Shown here piece after piece: positions 47,557 through 59,026 of a stretch of 64,000 nucleotides of DNA. A model generated the notes under the pieces. The model searched no databases. It was not told the DNA's origin and saw only the letters and a program-made list of their open reading frames with translations. How positions within the stretch are numbered: position 1 is the first letter of the stretch; every line of letters begins with the position of its first letter. The stretch lies in NCBI GenBank assembly GCA_963922205.1, contig CAWUHX010000168.1, positions 77,501 through 141,500 of the forward strand. Reading direction: 5' to 3'. A program made the position numbers and the translations under genes. Origin of the DNA: Romanomermis culicivorax. Its lineage: Eukaryota; Nematoda; Enoplea; Mermithida; Mermithidae.

Positions 47557-48083
47557 GCAGGATTGGGACTCCAGGGTTCGTCCTTAATGTATGTTTTTCC
47601 CAAACCCACGTTTACCCGATTAACTTAACTGTTTGTACCTAAACTCGACACTAATTATCCCACCAATCAAGGAAAAAGATGAGTTTCCTTAATTGTCTCC
47701 CTTACTGCGTAAAACTGGAAGGAGAGAATTTTCTACCTTTATATTACGCAATAGAAACAAACAAAACTTACGTAAAAAATGAAAGCGGCCGAGAAAAGTA
47801 AATAATCAACTCCCACGCACTGGGACAAGAAAAGAAGGCTGCATGGTGGGAGGAGACGAGTGGCGAAATATAGTAGTGGCCGGCGGGGCGCACACTTAGT
47901 ATATAAAACATACGATAATAATAAAAACGAATAATGATGGAGAGAGACCAGCGAACGCGTACCAACGTGCGCTACAGTAAGACGGCTGCTAATGGTCAGC
48001 GTTGCTCGCTCCACTTGCCACCTGCGGGCCTCATTCACGTTTTGACAAAAATAACGAAAATCGGCGGAAAACACACTACAACA
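47557..48083 (+). mobile_element. ~550-bp TGTTGTA...TACAACA element, copy 3 (5' truncated)
   Basis: Begins at GCAGGATTGGGACTCCAGGG and ends CACACTACAACA. Includes AGTATATAAAACATACG (TATA-like) and GCGCTACAGTAAGACGG. Confidence 0.82.
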
Positions 48084-49149
48084 AGCAGAAGCACTTTTTT
48101 GCAGGTTTATTCAAAAATTTTCGATTAATACTGGCAAAATTTGCATATGCTGACTTCACGTTTCTTACTGTAGTTTACAAAAAATGATCAAAAGTATATG
48201 CAAATTAGGTGAAAAGTATTTTTTGCTTCATTTTGATGTCATTTCGCCCACTTAATATGCAAATTAGGCATATAATACATACTGAAATATGCAAATTTTG
48301 TATATGTTTCGAACGGCAGAAATGCAATCGTGGCGATTTTGAATTTCGATCTCGAAGTTTTTGGCTATATTTTCATTGTTCTCTATTCTCCCATTTCTTA
48401 CTGTAGAATTCATTGAAAAAATTGGTCCAGACTTAAACAAAATTGATTAAAATATATGCTAGTTAGACGAAATAGCCTTTTTATAAAGCTATTATTATTG
48501 TACTTATCGGAGAGAAATTTGCATATTGATCATGCAAATTTTGTGACGTCATTTTCATCGTTCAACCGGACGTAATATATGTGAATTTTCTAATGATAAG
48601 TTTTCAAGAAAAAATGTTTGAAATTAAGGAATAATTAAGAAAAAATCATTTTTTGTGGGAAAATTTAAAAAAATTTTGCATTTTCTAAAAGAAAAATTAC
48701 ACAAAAAAGGCTAAAGTTCGCTGAAAAAAACTCCAGATGTGAGCAATTATGAAAAAATAATCAATTTTCTGGTGAGAAATCGTAGAAATTTTACGTTTTT
48801 TTTAAAAACAAAAAACGGCATTTTAATTGAAGAAAAGTCGAACTCTATCAAATCGTTGATTTTTTACAAGAAAAAATGCTAAATTTTGATGAAAAATCAC
48901 CAAAATCGAACAAAATATGCATGATTAAAAAAAAATTGTTTTGGTGGAAAATACAGGAAATTTTCCATTTTTTACACAAAGATGCTAAATTAAAAAAAAA
49001 TCGTTAAAATCCCGCAAAATAATTTTTTTGGTCAAAAATCACAAAAATTTTGCATTTTTTCATGAAAAATGCTCGATTTTGATGAAAAAAATCATGAAAA
49101 TTCGGCATAATATAGAAAAAAATTGTTTTTTTCTGGTGAAAGATCAAAG
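48084..49149. other. AT-rich non-coding, octamer-rich then A-rich
   Basis: 48180-48560 has repeated ATGCAAATT and AATATGCAAATTAGG motifs. 48600-49140 is degenerate AAAAATTTTGCATTTTTTC-type sequence. No gene seen. Confidence 0.6.
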
Positions 49150-50351
49150 TGTCACATTAAGTGAAAAGTGGAGCCATGTCACATTACGTGATAATGTGAT
49201 CTGTCACATTGATGGAAAACCCATGCCATATTGATAGAAAAATACGGCCATGCCACTGTGAGTGACATGCTGTGACCCTGTTGGGTGGCTCGCTTCCTTT
49301 TACTTCGGGGAACCTAACCCCGCTGGTACCGGCTATAGGAAGGCCTATAGGGTACTCTGGTGCTGTCCTGGGGTGCTGCTGTAGAGTAATGGATAAGGCC
49401 GCCAGGTTAGGGGTGGCAATTCCCTGGTCCCATTCAGTATGAAAGATGGACAAGGTCATTCGAAAAGTGACCTGATTCGAGGACCTGATTGCTAACCAGA
49501 CAATTCTCTTGCCAGCCCTAACCCCGGAGGAACAAGAGCCCTTTTAATTGAGGGAAAACTCAAGGGAAAACCGACTTAAGAAAGGGTTCCGCAAAATACA
49601 CCCTCAACAACAATGATCCCCTTGGAAGACTCACCTAGTCCTGCTTCTTAAAACTCGATTCAACAAAATGCGACAAGTTCCTAGTTTCAGATTTTGGTCG
49701 ACGAACGGGAGGGTTGATCCACTTGGTTCCTCGATGGGTGCAAGTGGGAGGTCGGGGCCACTCTCTTCTTATTCCACGTGTGGGTATGGACGGAGACCTG
49801 GCACAAGGTAGGCGACAAACAAGACGCAAAGGGTGAAACCCAAGAATGAGCGAAAAACTAATGAAACAGGTCCTTTTAAGGCCTACGTGGGCCTGCAGTA
49901 TGGCCTGGGTGGAGCTTAGGACGCGTAAGCTAACTTCTGCAGTGGAAAACGGTGCAGAAGATGTCTATGGTCACACGGACATTTTCCAGTTCGAATACGT
50001 TTAGCATTGGGGACGAGTTTCATGCGCATGAACATCTTTAATGAAAACTGCTTGACTAGCCGTTTTTGCGTCGCAAAGACGTCACTAGTTTTACTGATAA
50101 CAGGCGCACATAGTGCACCAGTTATGGTCATTTGTTTGGCCGAAGTTTCGATTGAAGGGTCACACTACAGCCTGAGTACGAAAGGAAATCAACAAAATAC
50201 GACAAAAACGAAAAACCAAAAATGCATGTAAAACATAATGAACGAAAGGAAATAAAAGTAAGTAACTGTCAACTAAAAAGTTGCGAAAAACATAAAATAT
50301 CAGCATGATGGAAATCACGTGACGTTTGGGAAAATTGGTCGGCAAGTGACT
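49150..50351 (-). mobile_element. Dispersed TGTCAC...GTGACA element, copy 2 (inverted)
   Basis: Reverse-complement counterpart of 2200-3623, diverged and about 220 bp shorter. It shares a TTAAAAGGACC TATA-like box and a CTCAACAACAA(T)GA block. Its start abuts a mariner fragment. Confidence 0.75.
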
Positions 50352-50620
50352 TTGCTGACCCATTTTGACCTCCGAACGATGTTAACATACACAATCCACT
50401 TTTCACCTCCAGTAATGATTCGATCAAGGAAAAGCTCCACTTTGTACTGTGAAATTAATGACATGGAAATGATAACACACTGTAGCATAGCATGATCACT
50501 CAACTTTTGAGCCACCCGTGTTTCAAGCTTCCTGACCTTGTTCATCACCTTCATTTAATTTTCAATAGTAGTGTGGGAATTCTTGAATGTCTGCACTACA
50601 TGCTTCAGTCCAGAACTTTT
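50352..50620 (-). pseudogene. mariner transposase internal fragment
   Basis: Minus-strand FLDRIITGGEKWIVYVN is the first-Asp block of mariner transposases (normally TGDEKW). The Asp codon here reads Gly. A second copy of the same region lies at 50985-51497. Confidence 0.85.
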
Positions 50621-50629
50621 GAAAACCAC

Positions 50630-50960
50630 TGTCACATTAATAGAAAAATTTCTGTCTCCTTAATTGACAGTTTGTCAGGTTGAAGGAGAGTGGCCTGACT
50701 AAGCCATTGTAAGTGAACTGTAGTCCCCATGTCCCTGTAAGAGAGATGGAACACCAGAGTAGGGGCCATGGGGCCACTACTGAGACGAGGGCTAGCTTTT
50801 CTATTTGGAACCTAACCCGGCTAGTACTTACTTTTCGAGAAACTGTAGGTACTGTGGTATGGTCCTGGGCTTATCACTGTAGAATAAGGATAATGCCGGC
50901 AGGTTAGGGGTGACCAAAATTGGTCCTATTCAGTATGAATGAGCGACAGATTGGGCCTTG
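50630..50960 (-). mobile_element. Fragment of the TGTCAC...GTGACA element
   Basis: Shares CTGTCACATTAAT, AACCCGGCTAGTAC, CTGTAGAATAAGGATAATGCC and GGCAGGTTAGGGGTG with 49190-49450. It lies between two mariner fragments. Confidence 0.7.
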
Positions 50961-50984
50961 GTGCTTGTGCTAGTTTAGAGCCTT

Positions 50985-51497
50985 TGCCGACTCATTGCCC
51001 CATGTTAACGTACACAACCCACTTTTGATCTCCGGTGAAAAATTGATCGAGGAAAGGCTTGATTTTGTATGCTGAAAGTAATGCCATGGAAATGATTACA
51101 TGCTGTTGCTGAGCATGATCACTCAAATTGTGAGGCAGCTTGCAAAACTTGTTTATCCTGGTTATTCAATTTTCAATAGTAGTGTGGGTAACGGCCGGGA
51201 CATCCACTATTTCCCTAGTGGTTGCTTTAGGATCGAGGTCCAGCTATTCCTGAATGTCTGCTTCACCTGATTGCGCAGTGTACAAGGTTCATCTTTGATA
51301 ATGAGGGTGCCAGTCCTGATCTTTGCAAACCACTGTTTGACTGCACATTCAGACACAATAGGTTTAACATATGCTTGCTATGCATGTCTTGTCGGCTCAG
51401 CTGCAGTTCTGCCCAAATCATACTCATACAAAATGAAATGATGAATGCGGTCCGAGGGGTAACACCCTTATACTTGCCCACCTTTATTGAGTACATT
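50985..51497 (-). pseudogene. mariner transposase N-terminal fragment
   Basis: The minus strand encodes, across frameshifts, the helix-turn-helix block around VKQWFAKIRTGTL and then the region before TG(D)EKW. ATCATTTCATTTTGTATGAG corresponds to the family's N-terminal FYEFK-type motif. Frames are broken. Confidence 0.78.
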
Positions 51498-51559
51498 TTG
51501 AATTTTGATAAAATGATCCAAAGTCACATGTTGGATACCTCTAACTACTATTCTATCTA

Positions 51560-51830
51560 TCCAAAATTCCTGTTGTGGTACTGGGCGTCCCTAGCCCTGC
51601 TGGTTCCTGCACCATGTGGCCATAGTGCACATCTTCGAAGCTCTCCCAACATCTACGTTGGGTACATGGTCGAATCTTGTCAGGCTGAGACGCCATCGAG
51701 ACATCCCCATCTAGGCCATGAGCAGGGCCTGCTCATGTTGTTTGATTGTCACTGGCCAGCATTCTCGACCATAGAGTGCTAGGGCCTGGACTATGCTTTT
51801 GTAAAGCTTGGCCTCAAGGTAAGCTTCATT
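51560..51830 (-). pseudogene. Non-LTR retrotransposon (LINE) 3'-end fragment
   Basis: The minus strand encodes AKLYKSIVQALALYGRECWP, VTIKQHEQAL, then after a stop RFDHVPNVDV. This is the conserved C-terminus of RTE/CR1-like reverse transcriptases (YGxECWPxTK...). The catalytic region is absent. Confidence 0.85.
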
Positions 51831-51928
51831 ATAATAGGCAACATTACACAACAATACAACATATGTAACAGAAAAATATTTTGATAGTAATCCTACTTCT
51901 TTCCTCAGGCTTCTGCAAAATTTCGACT

Positions 51929-51997
51929 GGAGCAGGGTTTGAACTGTTTGTGAGTCAAGAGTGCTATCCACTAGGCCATCTGGGCCACTTTTCATAT
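51929..51997 (-). mobile_element. tRNA-derived SINE head, second family
   Basis: The minus strand reads GATGGCCTAGTGGATAGCAC, then CAGTTCAAACCCTGCTCC, an A-box and B-box about 35 bp apart. Different from the 21200/46261 family. It is adjacent to the LINE fragment, whose machinery such elements borrow. Confidence 0.6.
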
Positions 51998-52305
51998 GGC
52001 TAAATTTTCTATATATCCTGCTGATGAAACTTCTCTTCCATATATGACTGATTTCTATGGTTTTGATGCCTAAATTACTAGGCCCTGTTGGTTCCACATC
52101 CATTGTCTCTCCTGATGCTGTTGCTTTCCTGAGCTGACATCTTGGTGTTCTCAAAGGCTGGAGTACATGGTCGTATAGTGGCTCCACCCAATTCACCAAT
52201 ATTGCATAGATGTGCGATGACTGCTACCTTTGGTGCATCCCCAACATATTAAACACTGTTACCTGTTGATAGGCAAAACACGCTTTTCATCATAGATTCA
52301 TTCAG

Positions 52306-52490
52306 ATGTGTTATGCTTTTATTCCAATCTTCGTTCGATGGACGTTTTCTTCCTCTTTGATGAAACTGTTCAACAACGAGCGCTCTCTTTAATCAAGAAA
52401 ATAATGTCAAACTTTGATACGTCGAATAGATTTCAAACTGTCGTTCATTTTATACAATACAGCACTAAAAATACGTCCGAGTGTCCACTG
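52306..52490 (+). CDS. VWA/Ig locus, VWA1 exon (copy A)
   Basis: After GATTCATTCAG it encodes SNLRSMDVFFLFDETVQQRA, LIKKIMSNFDTSNRFQTVVH and FIQYSTKN, the first beta strand, metal-site region and first helices of a von Willebrand A-like domain. It starts in phase 1, compatible with 44331, and ends in phase 0 (CTG|GTTAGT), compatible with the VWA2 exon at 60672 but not with the nearest downstream Ig exon. Near-identical to 62454-62641. The metal site has DET in place of DxSxS, so metal binding is doubtful. Confidence 0.72.
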
Positions 52491-52788
52491 GTTAGTGTAA
52501 TATGCGACATGTTACAATATTGGGTATGTTGTAGTATGTATAGCCTTAAGTGTGGCATACTGTAACAACTGACATGTTAAAATGTTTGATATGTTATAAC
52601 ATATCTCATTTTATAGCATATCCCACCTTATAACATACCCTTTGCTATAACATTGGTCCTCATGTTATAATAGAGTTTGTAAGGTAACATTCCATGCTCA
52701 CTACTGATGTTCCATCTATGGGTTCTGCATTCAGCAATTTTTGTTGAGCCAGGAAACAGACTAATAATCCAATCACGTCTTTTTTCAG

Positions 52789-53070
52789 AGCAAATGAAAG
52801 GCGAGTTCCAAGTAAATGTGGGGACGAGAGGAGTTGATAACAAAGTACACGTTGGATGTTCGTATAAAAGATCATCTCCATATTGGCCTGCGAGGCCCGT
52901 CACTTACGAGTTATTGAAAGATGGAATATCTGTGCAGAATATAACAGGAAAGATTGAGGGAAAATTTATCATAGATGCTCGCAACGGTGTCCCTTCTAAC
53001 TTTACGTGTCGGGCTCATTTCATGTATGATTTCATCGTTGATAAAGTCTCTACTTTCACGCCGATTGGAG
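52789..53070 (+). CDS. VWA/Ig locus, Ig-like exon
   Basis: After CTTTTTTCAG it encodes VDNKVHVGCSYKRSSPYW, PVTYELLKDGISVQN, GKFII and SNFTCRAHFMY. Cys positions and the (V)xYEL motif match the Ig-like exons 44074 and 62029. It begins and ends in phase 1 (GGAG|GTAATT). A potential N-glycosylation site (NFT) fits a secreted or surface protein. Confidence 0.75.
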
Positions 53071-53360
53071 GTAATTCAATTTTGCGGCTTAGATTGTATT
53101 AAGAGCAAAGTTGAAAAAAAGGCCGTATATTTTTTTCACGATAATCTTTCGGTCCAAAAATCCAATTATTCCACTGAGTTTTATTTATTTTTCAAAAGTT
53201 TTTTCAAATGTTTTCAGTTCAATGTTGTGAATGATGAACTAGGAGAGTGAATTTAACCAATCGAATGGGATCAAAATCTACAACTATTAAAATTAGTTGA
53301 TTATGCACTTTCCGTGCAGTTTTATGAAAAATGTGCCTTTATTAATTATTTGTCTTGCAG

Positions 53361-53529
53361 AATTGCCGAAATATATCCTGAATGACTCAAATGAGACGGT
53401 GTACTTCGGACGAGATGTAGTACTAAATTGTCATGATGGTTCAAACACAAATGCCGAATTTTCTTGGACATTCAATGGCCAACCAGTGCCCAATAATCTG
53501 ATTGATGCTCAAGGAAAATATTCACTCGG
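53361..53529 (+). CDS. VWA/Ig locus, I-set Ig exon, first half
   Basis: After TGTCTTGCAG it encodes ETVYFGRDVVLNC, AEFSWTFNGQPVPNN, a textbook I-set Ig A'-B-C-C' segment with the first Cys and the core Trp. Ends in phase 2 (GG|GTAAGA) and joins 55465 across a 1.9-kb intron. Confidence 0.88.
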
Positions 53530-53662
53530 GTAAGATTTATCACCAAAATTGCTTTGTCAGTCACTTTCAAACAGTGGAAAAGCAGTGTAGAGCAGTGGAA
53601 AAATATTTCTTAGATGTCAGACACATTCTCCAGACTAGAAGTTTTCAGAATTTTATTCGATG

Positions 53663-54184
53663 TGTTGTATTTGTGGATGAGTCGGGGCTTTGAGTCTCAG
53701 GCAGGATTGGGATTCCAGGATTTGTCCTTAATGTACGTATTTCCCAGGCCCATGCTTACCCCATTAACTTAATTAATTGTACTTAAACCCGACACTAACA
53801 ACCCTACCAATCAAAGAAAAGATGCTTCTTTAAATGATTCCCAATTTAAATGAAAATCGGAAAGGAAAAACCTGTCTAAATTTATCTTACGTAATGAAAA
53901 ACACTTACTTACAAACGGGACGGGGCGAGAATACAAACGATTCACTCCCACACACTGGGAAGAAAAACAAACAAAGGCGTGCGTGCAGGGAGGCAACGAG
54001 TAGGAGGAAATAACTAATGAGGCTTACATTATAAAAACACATAATAATAATGCACATTGAGAGAGCCAGCGTGCTACAGTAAGACGACTGTTGATGGTCC
54101 GCGTTGCTCGCTCCACTTGGTACTTGCCGGCCTCATGCGCAGGTTGACAAAATATGAGAAAATCGGCGGAAACACACTACAACA
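53663..54184 (+). mobile_element. ~550-bp TGTTGTA...TACAACA element, copy 4
   Basis: TGTTGTATTTGTGGATGAG to CACTACAACA, flanked by GATG and GATA, a near-match 4-bp duplication. It sits in the intron between the two halves of the I-set Ig domain. Confidence 0.85.
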
Positions 54185-54389
54185 GATAATCATTCAAGAA
54201 AATTTCTCGTTAAATTGATTTTTTTCCTTTCATCAATGTAAATTTAAACATAGGTTTTTTTATTTGAAGCTTCCAAACACCATTGTAACGAATGAAAATG
54301 AGGCTAAATAATACTTAACAAAAATTGCTATAGTTAGAATGATCAAGAATATTGCAATTACAACTTTGTAAATAATTGTCCAACACACC

Positions 54390-55390
54390 ACGTAAAATAT
54401 GTTGTGACATTGAATATCTTTTAACATGAGATATGTTTTAACTTTGTGTACGTAATAACATGTGCTATGTTATACCGTGGAGTATGTTGTAATATAGTAT
54501 ATGCTATCGGATAGCATATGTTATAACATTTGATATGTTACAAAATAGGTCATGATGTTATAACATTATGATATGTAACACTATAGGATATGTTATGACA
54601 TACAACATGTTATTATATGGGGAACGATGTTATGAGACATATCCTACAGCATAGCATATGTTATAAGAAAAGAAATTTCATAACATACCAAATTTTATAG
54701 CATGGGTATGTTATAACACCAGATATACAATACTATTGTATAGGTTATATCATGAGATATATTATACTGTGGGACATGCTGAAATATAGTACATGCTATT
54801 GCATGTCGTATGTTATAACCTTGGATATTTGACAACATAGTTCATGATGTAATAACCTATGATATGTAATGCTATGGGATATGTTAGGACATACAACATC
54901 TTATAACTTGGGGATGCCATAACAAGACATATGCTACAACATAGCATATCTTATAAAAAAAGACATTGTGTGATACGTTTTAACATTAGATACATTGGAC
55001 ACATCATAATATGGGATATGTTATGGTGTTGGACATGCTGAAACATGGTATACGCTACTGCATGGCGTATGTGATAACATTGGATATAGAACAACATAGT
55101 TCATGATGTTATAACATATGATATGTTTTGTTATGCAATATGTTATACTGCGAGACATGCTGAAATGTGGTATATGGTATTGCATGACATATGTTATAAC
55201 CTAGAGTATGTTACAACACAGTTTTTGATGTTACAACATGTGATATATTATGCTATGTAATATCATATAACATACAACATGTTATAACCTGGGATATGTT
55301 ATACCATGGTATGTGTTATGATGGGCTATCGCATCATATATGTTACATTATACAATATGTTGTAACTTGGAATGAATATGTTGTAATGTT
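54390..55390. repeat. ATGTTATAACAT palindrome satellite
   Basis: Dozens of ATATGTTATA(A)CAT, TATGTTATAACAT and ACATGCTGAAATATAG motifs. A higher-order unit of about 270-300 bp is visible around TGCTATTGCATG. In the same intron as the preceding element. Confidence 0.88.
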
Positions 55391-55464
55391 AGCTGATAAA
55401 ATATAATCTCAAAACTCTCCGAAATATTTGTTATCAGAATATATATTCTTGAACAATTTTTCAG

Positions 55465-55561
55465 GCCAGTTGGCTTTAGGCAGAGTGGGCAATACGTTTG
55501 TCACGCTAGAAACAAAGTCGGTGAAGTTAAACGGACCGTCAACCTGAATGTTCGTGGCTAG
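55465..55561 (+). CDS. VWA/Ig locus, I-set Ig exon, second half and stop
   Basis: After ATTTTTCAG it encodes SGQYVCHARNKVGEVKRTVN and LNVRG, the F and G strands with the second Cys (YxC), then TAG. A GTGAGT sequence follows the stop directly, so it might be an internal exon carrying a nonsense codon, but a protein ending right after the Ig domain is plausible. Confidence 0.85.
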
Positions 55562-56352
55562 GTGAGTGATAACTATTCGCTAGATTGGATGATAGGAAAT
55601 AAGTTTTGAAAAATCTTGACCATAGTGAGTCTTTCACCTAGGAAGTTGATAACTGGCTTGAAATCCATGGCCTCCGGCAGCCTACTGCTTATGCGATAAT
55701 GAGTCAAGACCATTCCAGTTGTGATGTGAGGTCTAAGCTCCACCTCCTGCATTAAATTGCTAGTGTTTTTTTCTCACACATTCTTCTGGATGCATCCTCA
55801 TCATTAGAATTAATTTTAGTGAACCAAAGTTTCGCCGAATCATCTACGGTGGTGCGTGCGCCGTGTCGATACAGTTTGAAAATATAAGTTTGAATTTTCT
55901 TTGGTGATTTTTTTATGCCCCGTAGACTTGTTTGGAAGGATTGGTTTATATTTTTCATAAATAAATTCGAGCAGGTTGCTGAGAAATTGCCAACTGACAT
56001 CTGACCTAAACACGAGATACCTTATGACATACTGTAAAGTATACATTATATTATAACATAGGATATGTTATACCATTAGATATGTCAAAATGTGCAATAG
56101 GTTATTTTTGCTGCCTGGTTTTAGGCCTATACAACTGCATAAAAAAGTGAGACACACTTTATTATAATACAGCATATAGCGCAACAATACAACGTATATA
56201 ACAGAACAATATGGATGAATGTTAAATGTTTTGATTAATCACAAATGGGAGTTAGAGGCCTGAAGGCGACCAGATACCACTCTAGTTCTAACTTTTTATG
56301 ATGCCAACTATCCATTCATTCAAGGCTAAGATCAACCTTAAGCTGACAGTTG
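55562..56352. other. Intergenic or intronic, no gene recognised
   Basis: Contains a small ATGTTATAACAT cluster at 56040-56110. ACAACAATACAACGTATATAAC (56180) resembles 51850-51880. Confidence 0.5.
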
Positions 56353-56888
56353 AGCCCAGGCTTAGGCTTAGGCTTAGGCTTAGGCTTAGGTTTGGCTTAT
56401 GCTTAGGCTTGGCTTAGGCTTAGGCTTAGGCTTAGGCTTAGGCTTAGGCTTAGGCTTAGGCTTAGGCTCAGGTCTAGATTTAGGCTTAGGCTTAGGCTTA
56501 GGCTTAGGCTCAGGTCTAGGCTTAGGCTTAGGCTTAGGCTTAGGCTTAGGCTTAGACTTAGGCTTAGGCTTGGGCTTAGGCTCAGGCTTAGGCTTAGGCT
56601 TAGGCTTAGGCTTAGGCTTAGGCTTAGGCTTAGGCTTAGGCTTAGGCTTAGGCTTAGGCTTAGGTTTATGCTTAGGCTTAGGCTTAGGCTTAGGCTTAGG
56701 CTTAGGCTTAGGCTTAGGCTTAGGCTTAGGCTTAGGCTTAGGCTTAGGCTTAGGCTTAGGCTTAGGCTTAGGCTTAGGCTTAGGCTCAGGCTTAGGCTTA
56801 GGCTTAGGCTTAGGCTTAGGCTCAGGCTTAGGCTTAGGCTTAGGCTTAGGCTTAGGCTTAGGCTTAGGCTTAGGCTTAGGCTTAGGCT
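56353..56888 (+). repeat. Interstitial telomere repeat TTAGGC, tract 2
   Basis: About 88 units of GGCTTA with few variants (GGCTCA, GGTCTA, GGTTTA). It abuts the left (3') end of the BEL/Pao element at 56889. Confidence 0.97.
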
Positions 56889-56944
56889 TGTTGTGATTGT
56901 ACAGAGTAATGTGAAAAATACCTGTGATTTTGCTGTAAATAAGA
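56889..56944 (-). repeat. 3' LTR remnant of the BEL/Pao element
   Basis: Matches the terminal 56 bp of the 5' LTR. On its inner side it joins directly to coding sequence just past the reverse-transcriptase core, marking an internal deletion. Confidence 0.9.
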
Positions 56945-57850
56945 TCGATAAACTAATTGTTTCGAAATTTTTCGTTTTGTCAAAGTAATTGATTGATCAT
57001 GATTGATACATATAGATAATTTTAAAATATCAGATTCTGTATCCCATGAAATACCTAACACTTTGATTTCTTTTTTACTTTCTCTGTCTACTGGGTCAAT
57101 TTTTTCGAGAAAATCCTTAGAATTTGATGTCCATTCTCTTAGATTCATACTTGCTTGTTTGAATATGTTCTTAGTATCGTGATGAATTTTTAAAGCATGA
57201 TCAATATCGTTGGTTCCTATGATTAGATTATCAACATAAAGATTATTGTTAAGTTCTTCAGCTATGAGACAATCACTTTGATTTGAGTGATATTTTATGG
57301 TAGCATTTAAAAGAAAAGGGCTAGAAATGATTCCAAATGGTACTCTACAGAAACGGTAAATTTGGATATTATTTTCAAGTTGTAGATTTTTAGGACTTCT
57401 GAACCATAAAAAGCGTGTAACGTCTCTGTCTTCTGACTGTAAAGATATCTGGAAAAAAGCTTTCTCAATATCGGCTATAATGACAATCGGCTTGATTCTA
57501 AAGCGGATCAGTAAGCCACAAAGATCGGGCAACATGATAGGACCTCGATAAAGATTATCATTCAAAGATTTGTCATTTTTAGTTAGTCTAGCAGATGCAT
57601 CATACACTATTCGGACTTTTGTTGTTGATTTTTGTGGTGTTATTACTGGATGATGTGGTAGATAATGTTTCAAGTTCTCATTTTCCACTTCTACTTTTTC
57701 GATAATGTTTTTTGATAATTGATCCTGCATAATTTGATCATATTTTTCTAATAATTGTGGATCATCTGCAAACCGTTTAGACAAAGATTTCAAACGTCCA
57801 AAACATAACCCGTAGTTATCTTTCAGATCAAGATTTCCATGTTTCCAAGG
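56945..57850 (-). pseudogene. BEL/Pao reverse transcriptase, 3' truncated
   Basis: Encodes KVRIVYDASAR, LNDNLYRGPIMLPDL, IADIEKAFFQISL, FGIISSPFLLNATIKYH and NNLYVDNLIIG. The polymerase YxDD box appears as YVDN, usual for this superfamily. It ends in LTKRKIS, where the connection domain should start, and runs into LTR sequence. Confidence 0.93.
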
Positions 57851-58558
57851 TCATTTAACACTATAACGATCATTTTCGAATTTCACTGATTCATTAAATT
57901 TTTCTAATGCTACATCGTCATCATTAATAGATGGATTGTCAGTTATTCCAATTGTTTCAAGATTCCAAAAAGACTCGAGATTTTGAGTTTCAATAAATTC
58001 ATCTTGATTTTGTTCAAAAATGACATCATTATCATCATGATCTATGCTCGGAGAAGCATAATTTGCTTGATTTAATTCAAGCTGATTGAATTTTTGTGAA
58101 CCAGAGAAGATTGTACCCACGGAAGTGGATATGAGGTATAAACCAGAAGGAAGAGGATAAATATTGTTCGGATCGATGAAATCCCAGAAATAATCCATTC
58201 CAATTAAAATATCTGGGAGAACACTATATGTATTTGAAAACTTCTGAAGAAATCTGTCGGAATAGTCAAGATTATTTAGTTCTATTTCCCATATGTCTTC
58301 TTGTTTTAAAGCTGGTGTAATAAGATGACTAGTTAGATTTTCTATAGATGCTGCCGTTAATGATTTACACCCATGATCATTTAAAATTACGCCAAATGAT
58401 ACAGAAAATGTTTTAATATATTGGGATTTTGAACCAAAAGTCTTGACATGTGCAATTTCACTCACTGAAGTATTCAGATTCAATTTTTCAGATAGGGAAT
58501 TCAAAATATACGTTTTCTGACTACCAGTATCAAAAAATGCATAGGCTTCTATAGATTT
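57851..58558 (-). pseudogene. BEL/Pao aspartic protease (DUF1758-type)
   Basis: Just after the TGA is AYAFFDTGSQKTYILN with the DTGS catalytic motif, then DILIGMDYFWDFI and LISTSVGTIFSG, the conserved flap and downstream motifs of A17-type retropepsins. A second in-frame TGA at 57851-57853 separates it from the polymerase. Both stops are TGA in one continuous frame, as expected from point mutations. Confidence 0.88.
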
Positions 58559-59026
58559 TCATTTATCATCAAGATTCACAACTTTCACTTTAGTTATCAT
58601 TAAAGATACACGTTTTTCATTAGCTAATAATGGATTTGATTTTGTATGATTTATACTGTCAGAACTATTTAAAACACAAGTTTCGGTGATTTCCTCATTC
58701 ACATTTGATTGAGAGACTCCATCATGAGCTTGAGCTTGTATAATTAAGTGAGTTTCGGCATTCCTATTTTGATCTTGTTGTTGATTGTGTTCGGAAAAAT
58801 TTTTCGTACATAATGCACGATTATGATTTCCACTACAATAAACACAAGCTCTGTTAGCTAAACATTGGCTTGATTGATGACCTGTTCTCAAACACCGAAA
58901 GCACAGTTTTCTTTCTTGAACTTTTTGTTTACGTGATTGCATCGTAGTGAAAGTCTCACACTGATCACTATAATGATTTTCCTGACAAAAGGCTATAATA
59001 AATTTACGTAGCAAATGTGATTGCAT
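58559..59026 (-). pseudogene. BEL/Pao gag-pol, zinc-knuckle region
   Basis: Contains LCFRCLRTGHQSSQCLANRA and CVYCSGNHNRALC, two CCHC zinc knuckles that bind the element's RNA. The frame ends at a TGA (58559-58561), beyond which the protease continues in the same frame. Confidence 0.88.

Noticed and set aside
56399..56896. Gly-Leu repeat frame and Arg-Leu repeat frame
   Set aside because: Reading frames of TTAGGC telomere repeats.
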